In this document: one piece after another, positions 12,446 to 25,224 of the stretch
Layout of the letters: each line of letters starts with the position of its first letter
Position numbering within the stretch: position 1 is the first letter of the stretch
Origin: Edolisoma coerulescens
Lineage: Eukaryota > Chordata > Aves > Passeriformes > Campephagidae
DNA length: 64,000 bases
Direction: 5' to 3'
Assembly: GCA_013397115.1 (NCBI GenBank)
Contig: VWZW01007301.1
Location: 1,178,001-1,242,000 of the forward strand
The notes under the pieces: generated by a model
The model's database searches: none
What the model was told of the DNA's origin: nothing
What the model saw: the letters and a program-made list of their open reading frames with translations, nothing else
Position numbers and translations under genes: made by a program

Positions 12446-15400
12446 TTACTGGAGGACCTTACAGCAGAGCAATCCATACTCCTGTCAAAAACCAGCTATG
12501 CTGTTGAAAATCCTGCTTATTCCACCTCCACTCAGCTAATGTGGCTCCAAATCCTGCAGCTCCTAAAGCAAAGCTAATCTGTACACAAGACAGCACATAT
12601 TCAGGACACCATTCATAATCACTGCATTCTGTAATCAAAGATAATGTGCAGGGTGCTAAAAAAACTTTCAAAACCCATGATCAGATAGATGCAAAACCAG
12701 CTACCCCCATTGCTTCCTCCTTCCCCCAGCACATCACTCAAGTGCATATGAAAGGAAGGCTGGAGAGCTGACAGGAGATGTGGTTTGCCTCGATTTGTGG
12801 AAGCAGCCCATTGCTTTGGTGACTAACACACACAATTCATGCAGCCTCTTCCAGGGTCTGAAATACAACAACTGGCTGCAGCTGAAGGCCGTTTCACAGC
12901 CAGTGTCAAACACATTTGCTGTATTTGCACGTGGGGATAACGAGCTTGGTTCCCATCACTTTGCGTTGCCCAGGATCTATCATTTTAATGTGCTGGACTG
13001 TGACACATGCCAAGTGAAAAGAGTGCTTGACACAGTGAACCAGACATTTTGAGGTGCCTTTAAATAGGAAGTGTGCAGCCAACATCTGACAGCATCAGGG
13101 TGCTGCTTTAAAAACAGTGTAGAGATACTGAGACCGTTAGAGCTCATGGAAACGGATCCAAGTTCTGCACCCATTTGGGGGCCTCAGAAGCCAAGCACCT
13201 GGTCAGATATTGGAGTTTTAACCTGCTCTCTCAAGACACTGTAATTGACAGATCACAAACCCTTTTATTCTGATGGACACACATCCTTGTTCCTGGAATG
13301 CTCCCAAAAGCATCATCTGTGGCAAGACTGTATTATGATAATTGCAAAGTTACATTAGACTGTGTGGAGTCTCTGTAGCAACGTTAAATTAAATTTCTCA
13401 TTGGCTTCAAGGCTTGCTATCTGTAATTAGTGGCTTCTGTTCTTTATTACACTGATCAGTAGTGCAGTGCTATTCATCACCACAGTCTTAGTTAATTATC
13501 CCTGCTAATGATTTTCACTGCGAAAATAATCTACAGGTCCCATTTGCAAAGATTGTTTTGTGTTAAGATGATTGGCTGGTAAGGCACCATTGTGTGCTGA
13601 CAAGCTGGGGCTAGGAAGTTACTCAGCCTGTAAGATGGTAGCTTAGTTGAAGCAGCCAAGAGAGGAAAGCGTTATGATTTCAATTTGGCATTAAGGTTAT
13701 TCTCTGCCAGATGTGCAGGAGGGTGGGAGCAAGATGTCACAACAGTGTGCTGAGGGGAGCTCAGCTGGAGGGGAGAAAAACAGGGAAAGGAAGACTTTAA
13801 ACATCTCTGCAGTTTTCAGCAAGCACTGCTGGTGGCTACTGCTGGTCTTCTCGCAAGAGCCAAAACATGCTTTTATGGCTAAACCAGTACTTGACAGAAT
13901 GGACAGCATCTACTCTGAGGTTTAAAGCAGAGGTGTTCTCTCTGTGCTGAGTGATTTTTGCCCTGCAGATGGGAGGTTTAGCCAAGGATGTGGTTTGGTA
14001 AAAGTTGGCTGTATCTCAGAAAACTGAGATGTGGGCACCCTTGCTCAGGCTAGAGGAAACTGGCACAGAGAATGGAGCCAGCAGAGGACAGCCATGCTTT
14101 ACTCTTCATACAAACACAGATGATAGATGACTTTCCCTTTCTCAAGGATGTTCTATCAGAATCAAACAAGTTTTGTTTAACAATAGCTTTTGATTACCTA
14201 GGCCTCTTAATAGCTATAAAAACCCAAGGATGAAATTTGTCATGCAACAAAAATACCAGAGTGTGAAATTAAGACAACAGCAGCCTGCCACCTGCCTTCT
14301 GCACTCAGCATTTGTTCTGCACTCGGGGGGACAGGAACAATACACATCAATTTACAGTGCACCCTGCACGTGCAGTACCCTCAATATTCACACTAATGCA
14401 GTAAGGAAAGAGGTGAAAGGACTTGCACAGAGCCAGTGTCATTTGTCTCTGGAAGACATTAAAGGACATATGAAATCACCATTATTACTACAGGGGCTAT
14501 CAGAAATCATATACATTTCACCCAGAAAACAGAACCTGCCAGCGGGGAGCAGAGAAAATGAAAAGGACAAAGCTTGGTGACAGATGTTTTTCAGAAGGAA
14601 GGTGCCTCTTGTGACTTCACTGAGTGAAGTCAGTAAAGGTGAGGAAGGCCAAGGCACAGCTGGAGCTGAACCTGACAAGGGATGCAAAGCACAACAAGAG
14701 CTTCTACAGGTATCTCAGCCAGAAAAGGAAGGTCAAAGAAAGCATTCCTCCCTGATGAGCATGACTAGGAAACTGGTAGCAAGGGATGAGCAGAAGACTG
14801 CTCAACTTTGCCTCTGCAGGCAGCAGCATGAATCTTTTTAGGGTATCACATACTTATTCAACAACAGTAAGAATCCCACAAACTGTACAATTTGTATCTA
14901 GCAGAAATACCCAGAGAAGGAGCTCTCAGCTCTTTACAAGGGAAATGACATTTTCTTACAAAATGGAGATTCACAGGCTGCAAATCATGAATGCCCATTT
15001 TTAGAACTTGAAGCTCTTGTAACAATTAATAGAATTCATTAGTAAACACCTTCAAATACATTGTCAGTAAGGTTGTCACTAGCACAGACCTGTGAAATTC
15101 CCACAAGTACTTTTCTTTGCTGCTGAGCACATGACAGAAAATCCTCCTTTCTGCCTTTGAAGAGAATCAGGGAATTTACAGTGTAGAAGTTTGAGTGACC
15201 ACACCTCTGTGGTAGCCCCTTTATGGTTAGGAGTAAACTGCATTGTCCCTTTTTCAACCCCACAGGTGTTGAAGACTCTGTGTGTGTGTAACTGCTTATT
15301 GCACATCTGCAAAAATTGAAGATTGCAATATGTAGTAACTTTTTCATCCTGAATCTGTCCAGTGCCCAAACCCACTGCTTTGCTCAGGTGCTTGATTTTC

Positions 15401-18400
15401 CCCTCTGAAAAATACTCCAAAATAAATATGTTTATAGTTCTGTGTGTTTTCTCTCTTCAACTGCTGGGAGCCAAATGAAGTGTGATGTTGATTTCAATCT
15501 GCTTTGCATAAAATACACAGAACAGACCTTTGCATTTCTAAAGCTGGAAACAGCACCAAGTGAAAATTGCTTTCAGTGGAGGCCCAGGGTCTGCATCTCC
15601 CTGGTAAATGGTAGCAAGATGTCCAGTTTGCTTCTCCTCTCTGTGCCAGAGAGGAACAGTACAGCTACAAAGGGCTCAGGTGCTAGAGAACTACCAAAGG
15701 CTCAAGGGTTCTTTGGACAGCCCTCAAACACTGACCATAGCCAGTGCCAATACATAACATAGGTATTTCTCAAGTGTCATCCCAAAGAGTCAGCTGGCAT
15801 TTATTTCTCCCACAGGTGCTCCTGGGAGCTCTTCTAGAGCTTCTGGGAATTTATTGAAATCCAGCTGGACCTGTACATGCCAGGATCACCCTGGGACACA
15901 TCCAGCTTTTGCCTTCCTGGTACTTAACTCACCAGGCCTTTTGTACCTGAGCATCACCTTCCCTCCCAGCCTTCTTTGAGCTCAGACCTGGAGTTCAGGC
16001 TGCAGTGACCTCCAAACCAGACCCAAAGCACACGAATAACTTCTTCCTACAAAGTGTACCTTAGGCAATGCTTTTGAATGATTTACAGGTATAGTCAATA
16101 AGTCAGGGGAGTGCATATGGGAAGATCTGAGAGCAGCACAGGTGACTTGCACAGGGGGAAAGGGAGCAATGAGAGATGCCCTGCAGTTGCAACAGGAATA
16201 GATTTCAAGCAAGATGTGAGCACGAACATTTTTTAAATGGGGTGAATAAGGGTGAGAGCAGCTAACTTGCTTTCCCTCAGGAGAGAAGAGAGGGAAGAGA
16301 TTAATAAGAAAAACTAAACAAAACACCCAGTGGCTCTATGTCTTGGCAGGACTAAGTTGAACACACTGCTTTGGGAGTCAAATACACCACTTCTGCTTAC
16401 AGTGCAGGACATATGGGCTGAATAAATGTTACTGAGAAACTACTGAATCATGATGCTAGAAGTGATATTCTGCAAGTGTTTCTACTTGCAGTGCTCTCTA
16501 ATACCTGCATAGGAGGCCTTTTAACTGCCTTTCACAAGTGAGTTAAGATACAACATTAAACCCCATAAAAGAAAGAGGGCTCAACAATCCATTTAATGAT
16601 GCTCAAGTAATACACCAGTTCAGATACAATAACTACTCCTGAGTTCCCAATTTCACTATATTTGCATCTCTAAAGCCAAACAAAGTGCCACCTGAGTCTT
16701 AGTACTGTTTCAAAGTTACACACCTCCCTCTTCCCTTTTTTCCTTATTTCTCAACCTGAAAAATTGCCTTCTGGTTTAGGATCAGAAGTCCAGAAGGAAG
16801 TATTATAGATTTCATGCTAAGTTTTTGCTTTCCTGAAGGCCTTCATTGTTAATGAGCCTTTTTATTTCCTGTCTCTCAAGCAATGTCAGAGACCATGAGG
16901 TGTAGTTAAGCCATAATAACTGCATGCAAAACCCAGCATAAACAGTTTCAGCTAGACATTAACTCAGGTCCTAGACAGATATATTGCTGGATTCCTTTGG
17001 ATTATGAGAAAAATATGATGAATTTTACTAGTGTGTTATTTATTTTGGTTTTCCATTAGCCAAAAATTTAACTACTCTCTAATATCATGCAGGACTAGCA
17101 CATCTGCTGAAGGGTATACAAGTCACCAGAAGCAATAAAAGTGAAGGGAAAACAGTGCTTAAAGTGTTATTTACAACTTGGTTATTTATCAACAAATGGC
17201 AGATGTGTCCAAATAAAGAAGGTTTGAGCATTTCAGAAGACAACTGGTGGCTTCCATTACAAACAAGTGAGGTGAAAGGGATTCTCAGGGAGATAGCAAA
17301 GATGTATGGGTTGAGAAAGTTATTTTGGACCTTCCTTGCTCCCAGTAAGTCATGGAAGGAGGCTGCCATTGACAATACAGCAGATGAAAACCTAAAAAAG
17401 GTGACAAGGTGGAAAACCAGCGAGCAGCCAACAGAATCAATTTGCTGCAGGGGGTCTGGAGACTGGAGTGTCACACACCAAATCATCTTCCAGCTGCCTG
17501 CAGGGAGGTGATAACCTTCCCCACCCCTCTCCTCGTTATATCTTTAGGTGATAAATTTTGAGCTGCATGTAGCACAAAAATAAACTGCTTTCTGTGTCCT
17601 CCTTTTAATATTTAAGCCGGGCCAGGGCATTTAATTTGTCTTACTCTGGTCATTGTGCTCAGCTTAGAAACTTTCTGCCTGGAGAGAGCCAGGCAAGGTT
17701 TCCCACTGAAGAGCCCCTCCGACTGTCCCCTCCCCATCTAGGCTGGGTTGCATGAATGTACCAGAGCATTCCAGAACCCAAGCACTTACTGAAATGAGAA
17801 AACAAAGCCATTTTATTCTAGCCTAAACATGCAGGAAACCTTGTCAAAAGGAGAAAAGAAACATCTTTCCATGATTTAACTTTTGCTCATAAGTTGGGAT
17901 CAGAATCAACTTTTTCTGTACATGAAAAAGCATGCTCCAACTGCAGAGCTGTTCTCCTCAGCTGCAGCAAATCTGCACATCCCTGCCCGAGCAAGGGAAG
18001 CAGTGCCAGCTCCCACCAGCTGGAGAGCTGTCCCAGACATTCACACCCGGGGAAGAACACTGCAGGCTGCACTTTAAATAGATTACACTCCTCGATGTTT
18101 TATCGGACTTGAGCAGTTCAGCCACACGTGATGCCTTTCGTTGAAGCAGAGCTGGTGATGGCAATTATTTTTCCAGTTTCCTGTGATACCATAAACTCCC
18201 AGTGAGAGCTTCATTTAAAGCTTGGCCCATAGGATTGACCTGGCTGCTGGGGGAGGAGGGCTTTACTGAGACAACAGGGGTGTCCATGGGAGAGGAAGGA
18301 CACAGCCAGCTGAATGGCAAGCCTAGGACACACTCATATCAGGAATATATTTATGCAGTGTCAAAGGTTTTTAGAGGATAAACCCCGGTTCAAGTCCCCT

Positions 18401-21400
18401 GTTCAACAGGAGGGTTGGGTTATTATTTTCATCCTACCACAGTGAAGGAGTGATAAAGGACTGTCTGGGCTTCTGTAACTGCTGAGCAGTTGTGAGTAAA
18501 TAACTCTGGGCACAAAGGAACCTGGTGGTTCCTACACCAAGAGATGCACCCGTGCCAGCCACCCACTGCCACACTGCTATCAGATGACAGAAACAAAACA
18601 GATTAAAGCTGCTTTTGTTTTGAACTGTCTTCTTGCTTCCTGAACTTTACCTTTGTGCTTTCAAAGGTTTTAGATAAGCATTATTGGAAGCATAATTCTT
18701 GTTATTGAAAAGTCATTTTATGTGTGTAAAGAAAAATATAGGTTTTGTAGTGATAAGGTAATAGCTTATTTTAGGTAACATTACAAATTATTAGCATCCC
18801 ATTAATTATTTCCCCTTCAAAATTGGTCTAAATGTGAAATTCCTGAGAAAATGAAACCTTATTGTTACATGCATAGGAGACATGGGCTCTGCTTTAGTAA
18901 ATTGGGTTTTGTTCAATTTATTATAATGTTTGTACCAAATGTGCTTATTTTCATCTTTCCAGGTCACTTTCCTTCATTCTGAATTAATACCTAATAGCAG
19001 GTAATGCAGACAGAGTCTCACAAAAAATTGTTATTTAATTGTATACTGATTGGTGATAGGGTTTATATCCATCTTCTGTCAGATCTACCAATAATTTGAA
19101 TCATAAGCAGGGTTACCAACTCTTAAAAGGAAAAAAACTCTACAAAACCCACAGCAGATCCTCAAAACAAGACAGTGGCAACTTCCATACTTATTACTGT
19201 ACTGGAAGATTCCTCAGATTCTTCCCTCTCCCCTATGTAGATTTTGTAATTTGGGTAGCAGAGAAAGGGATGTCAGCAGAGCACAGGAGCTGCTGGTTGT
19301 TCCGTACTGTGGAACCAGCACTATCACGGGGAGCACCAAACGACCTTTTCCTTGGGCATCTGGAGAAATGCTCCAGCTTTCCTGCTTAGGCAGAGAAATA
19401 GGTGCTCCCCTGGAAGAGGACAAATCAATGTAGCACAAAATTTAAAGACTTAGAGGCAGATCTCAGTATTAGGGTTATGTTAATATTCCATCTAGCTGAA
19501 AGAGAAGATTCACAGCTCTTCCAAAACAGAGGCATCAGGACAGAAAGCAGTGTGCTAACAAGGAAGACCCTGAAGCATGGCTTGCTTAATTAAGATGACA
19601 AATCTTGCCTTTCAGCAGGGGAAAGCAAGAGCAGACATGGCTGAAGCAAACACCAGTGAGAGCTGAGATTGTCTCTGAAATGAGAGCCAATGTCACCTTC
19701 CCTGTTCGCAGCCAGAGGAGGTTTGGGCACGGCTGCCATCTAACAATGGGCACCCTCCAGTCTCTGACAAGTTTCAAAATACTTCCATAGAAAACCAACT
19801 TGCTCCATGCTGAAAGATAAATGCTTTTTCTAATTAGATCTTCTAGCCATAAGAAGGTTGAGAACATTAGTAAGTGACCTGGGCTGGAAAGTAATGTATT
19901 TCCTTAACATTTTAACACAACTTAAACTAAAATGTGTTAAAACAAAGAAAAATATTTACACATCACAAAAAAATGAAACCATTTTCTAGCAGTTCTCTAG
20001 ACAAAAAGGCTGCCATGTTATCAGACAGAATATTTTAAACTTTCTTGGAAACCTTTCACATCATTAGATAGCATATCTGCAAGTCAGCCATAGAGCCAAA
20101 TTAAATTAAAACTAATGATAGAACTAAACATTTATTCCAGAGTCTTTGACAAAGAGACAGAAATATTTGTCAAAACTAGCTTTGTAGGAATAATTTTTTT
20201 TCTTGAAAAGCCATTTTCCTAGATACACCTGAAGTACTAAGTGACTGAAAAACAAGGTATTTCCCTATGTAACATTTTCAAAATATGCCTTACTAATAAC
20301 ATGCTTCCCTTTAACACCTTACTGTGATTTTCTGAAGTTATTGAGTATAGTGACATTAAATTTAACCATGTCTTGCATGTCAAGACATCTAGAACTAACA
20401 CAAGTATATATACACACACATTAGTAGATTAGTAAAAGAATTTATGCTTGATGTTAGAACAAAGCCCTAGAAATTTCTACTGAATTAACATTAACTTACA
20501 AAATTCTAAGTTACAACCAGGAAAACAAATTCCTTTTTCAATGCTTTAGCTGTTTGACAGGTGTACTTGGTTTCCTTGCTTAAGTAAGACTAGATAAAAT
20601 AGAGGAGAGGAAGTGTAATAGAGGAGGCCAAGAAATAAATTCCCCTCATATTAATAATGAAAGATATACCCTATTTACAAGAGACTTTCATGGCCTGGTT
20701 AGCAGGTTTTTCTGCTCTTCTCAGAACTTTGCACCTCCTTGATAGATAACACGATAGGCAATCCTTTCAGCTGAAATTCTCAGTCTAACACTGCCAGGAA
20801 CACTAAAAGTCACCTTCCTCAGGAAGTCACGGAAAAATTCAGAAGATCAGTACCAATAAGAAAAACATAGATGTGTCTCATGGCAAAGTATTTCACTGGT
20901 TCTAAGATATAAATTTCAAGCAACAGTGATGTTCTCATATCAACATCTAAGAAATAGCATATAATGATCTGTGCTTTCAGAGATGAAAGCAAAAACAAAT
21001 GTAAGAGGTACTAAATAAAAGGAGGATGACACAGGAAACTTGTTAAGTGTTGCTTAGCAAAGATGCATTTGTGCTATTTGTATGGATGACACACACATTA
21101 TCTACTTTGATAGAAGAATCACATTTATGTTTACCCAGAAAAATCTAAAGGCTTTAACTGATGCACTGCTGGCTGATTCACAGGAAACTGGTCCCCCTTG
21201 AACTTCTGGTTCAGTAAAAAGCAAGTACTGACACATATTTAAAAAAAAAAAAGTAAAAACACCAAGCAGCTTTACTCAAACACTAGTTTTGTTTTATTTC
21301 CCCTTCTTTTATTACTGTTAGAATAATATAGTGGGTATGTTTGAAAGAATGTTTTTTTTTCCTGCTGCCTATTCTTTAGCCAGTACTTTCTATTTTTTCC

Positions 21401-24400
21401 ACCTCCTATAATTCTGCAAACACTGGGACCAGAAATAATGCAAGCTGGTTTATACCTCCAGCTTTTGTTTTCTGCCCTAAACTTTTGAGAAGCTTCCAGG
21501 TTAAATGGGAGTTAAATCTCTAAGTATTTTGAGGATCTGGACATCTTTCCAGAGCTGCCTAGAACCAGTAGTTGACATACATCCTAACTGAATACAAGAC
21601 AATGAGATTTTATTGGTGTGGCATGCTAAATGAGTGCTATGTAAAAAGGAACAGACCTCCTGGTTATTTGTGATGACAGCATGAATTTGAGACAGGCTCT
21701 GCTGTGGATTTGATCCTGCACTCATTTGTTGTTGCACCACATTCCAAACCAGCAGGGCTCAGTGCATGGCATGGGGCTGTCTCTCACACACCCTCCTGCT
21801 CTGAGGCAGAAGGGAGAACTCACCTCAGTTTTCCTTTTTCACTGACGTTAGACACCTGGTAGTTTAAAATAACATTTGGTTTGGTTTTTTCTGCTCCCCC
21901 CATCGAAGCACAGCATAAACTCAAACACAAAACAGAGTTCATCAAGAATTACACTGATGCAACGCATCACAGAATTTATCCCATTAAATTATAGTGGTGA
22001 CCCTTTTTGCATTGCTTTCCTTACGATCTTTCCCTTCTAGTAGGTTTCCTTTATCACCACATCCTTTAAACACTGAAAAACTCCAAAGAGTGCTCTGATC
22101 AGCAGCAATACACACACCATGCTCCCACTTCCTCAGCACGAGCTAACAAGCCCAGGGGGCTGTGCAGCTCCAGCAGTGACAGCCTGGGACATCTGTGATG
22201 GCATCAGCTACTGGGCCAAGGCTTTGCAGTAAAACCCCACTCACTGGTGGGCAGCCAGTTCCTGGGGGAAACAGGCAAGGTGCACCCGTAGTTGTAACCC
22301 AGGGGCAGCAGTCTTGGAGAAAGCCATTGCCTTTAGAGGCAGTGTTTGGTGTGATGGTCACCACATTCCCTATTGCACTGGACACACTTCAGGTTGTACA
22401 GCATCTTAAGGGCAAAACCCTAATGATCCCTTCTGATAGCAAAGCTCACTATTGCTCCTCAGCCAGCAAGGGGCTTTGGAATGACACTGGATTTTTAGGC
22501 TTTAGTTGCCCATGTCACTGTAAACCATCTCAGTGCCATCATTAGATCAATACAAGATTATATATCAAAACAGTAAATAGCTCAATCAAGTCACTTACAG
22601 ATAGTGACAAGACAGACTCCCCTTGTACAGGCCAAAAATAAGAAGGCTGATTCTCCATTAAGCACTAGCTGCATTTGTTCAGCACTCCAAAGAGTAAAAT
22701 GTACAGAAATACGTGGTGCTGAAAAATATTCACAGACTAAAAATATCTTCACACTCAATCACTAAGATTATGAAAACGCACAAAGTTTTTTCCTATCCAT
22801 TAGAACTCATATTAGATCCTTAGCAATCAGACATCTGTCTCCTGCTCTCACTGTACATCCACAGCATTCTCTCCCTCTTGGGAAGGTGCAAGGCTTGAGT
22901 TCACAAAGAGCACAAAACCCCCTGCATGAATCAAGGGCTTTGGAGGAAACAGGATTACCAAGGATTGCTGTGCCTCATCAGGACACACTGGAAGATTGTG
23001 TTTGTTAGCATCAAGTGGTCTGTTCTCAGAGACTCCTACTGATACAGATCTTTAGGAGTAAGTGTCCTAAACCAAGAAATGGGGAAAACACACCTCTTTT
23101 CAGGTCTTTATCTCTTCTCTAGTCTGGTATCTTTCACCTGTCCTCCTGCTGATTAACAGTTAGAGCTGTTACAAGTTGCCAGGACCAGGATGGCAGAGTT
23201 CATCTGCTTCCCACCCCTGAGTTGTGGCTACAGAGCAGAAGGAGTATATGTTGTGCCTGCTAAATGAGACAGCCTCCCCTGGGCTGCAAAAAAGCCCTCG
23301 TTGCTCCTGCCTCCAGCAGCACAGAGAGCACAGCCCACTGTGAGAGCTGACACAGCCCAGGGCAGCGTGCCTGGGACCAGGCCCCAGCTCATGGCTCAGT
23401 ATCCCATGACATGCTGTGCTTTCCCAAAGCCACTTCCACATGTCCTCAAACACGAGCTGCTTGCACACACAGAGGGTTAATGCAGCAAGAGCAGGCTGGC
23501 CCCTTCCAAATCTTCATACAAGTCTCTCTTCTATAGGAACCAGATTCATCCTCTAAAACCAGCTGCATCTTTCCTATGAAAACACCTCCCAGCCTGGCTC
23601 CAGCATGCTCCCACACAGGCTCATCATCGCTGATGATGTTTCTGTGTTCACTTATTTTCATTCTGTCTGCCATTGTTTTCTTTTTTTAAATTGCTGTGAC
23701 ATAAAACTCAGCAGCCTGCGAGGGATACACCCACCGCATTGTTATTTGCACATTTTCTTCCATGTATGCCTAATGCAGCAATGTGTTTATTACAGTCTTG
23801 CTGTTTGTTATAAGTTGTTGCCTGAGTGACTGTGCCTCTAACTTCTATTAAATTAACAAACTCAGCAGTAACATTAGTACCCCCTACCCTGCTAAGTAAA
23901 AAGAAATGAGAGTAAGGAAAAAAAAAAAAAACCCAAACACATAACATGGAGTACTCCCACTCAAAAACCTCTTCTTCTTCATTAAATGTAATTCATTTAC
24001 AAGTTGGAAATATAACACAACTGTTTAGATAAAAACCATATATGGCATATAGACATATAGTTTTTTGACACACTTTATCAGATGGTTAACATTAGGTACC
24101 AATTCCCTGCAACTGAAGGCTTTTGTAAATATGAGGTTTCCAGTAGCATTCTCAAGTCAATAGAACCTGCTCCCTTCTGAAGGCTTCATGCTCCATTTTC
24201 ACACCTAGAATTAAATATGCTTCAGTTTGACGCTCTGGAGTTCACTTGGAGAAAAGATTTTGATCCAGATTTTAAATGACTTCAAGTCTTGTTATAATGC
24301 ATCCTTTCAGCTGATTCTGATTTTTCAGCCCTTCATGCCAAAAACATATTTTGAATTTAATATTTTTCACAAGTTCACAGATCTAGTTTAACTATGACTG

Positions 24401-25099
24401 CAAGCTAAAAAGCTTCAGTGGATGATGCCAAATGTGAAGAATTACACAACAAAGTAAACATTACTGACCCTCCAGGGTAGTTCTAATGATCAAGAGAGTT
24501 TAAAATCTGCTGCATAAAGTCAGTGGGAGTTTTGAGCTCTCCTTCCATCGCAGTAACATTGGGCAGTCCCTAACAAAAAGTCTTTAAACAAACCCTTTTT
24601 CATAGTCAAATGTATGAACTTCACAGTCATATACAGAGACATCAGCAAGCTTCAGCCAGAGATTTAAATACCTACTATGCACCTAAAGTCCAGATGTGTC
24701 ATTACTTTACTGAAAACGTCCCCTTCACACAACTGTGCCACACAGAATCACCTCTCAGGAGGCAATATCAGGTATGGTGCTCTATCATTTTCATGCCTTG
24801 ACTCACATGAAACTTTGCTAACTTTTGTGATTTTGCTGTTCAGGATAAGCCAAGACAAGTTTTGAAGACTGAAAAAAAAAAAAAATAGAAGTCCCAGAAT
24901 AGTAGTTTGGAAGCATGTCAAATAACAGGATTGTCAATACTCATATTATGATGATAATGGATCAAGAACAATCTCAGTAAACACAGAGCTAAACTTTATC
25001 ATGCTGAAAAGCAGCCTACATAGGACGGGAAAGTCAGCAAACTGTCTGATCCACCTGGAGCACCCACAGAGCCGACTTTGTGAGCAGGGAGTATGAGAG

Positions 25100-25224
25100 G
25101 CTCTGCTGAAAGCTCTATTTTACTGCCTCCAGCTACAGACGACATCACCTTCAAACACACCCAGGCAGGTTTTGCTGAGGCTGGGGATGATGCAGCCTCC
25201 ATGAGCAACGAGATCACCTTCAAA
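25100..25224. repeat. Degenerate tandem duplication, period about 69 bp
   Basis: Three blocks recur in the same order about 69 bp apart: TGCTGA (25104 and 25173), GCCTCC (25125 and 25195), and a 17-base block reading ACGA-C/G-ATCACCTTCAAA that matches at 16 of 17 positions (ending at 25155 and 25224). The sequence between the blocks is poorly conserved and includes a one-base length shift. A third partial copy may begin near 25231. The period is a multiple of three, so the repeat also appears inside the open frame at 25093-25311, but no protein family is recognised. Confidence 0.5.

Noticed and set aside
14376..14450. Second possible MIR SINE core
   Set aside because: Only one short GAGGTGAAAGGACTTGCACAG-like match, with neither flank agreeing.
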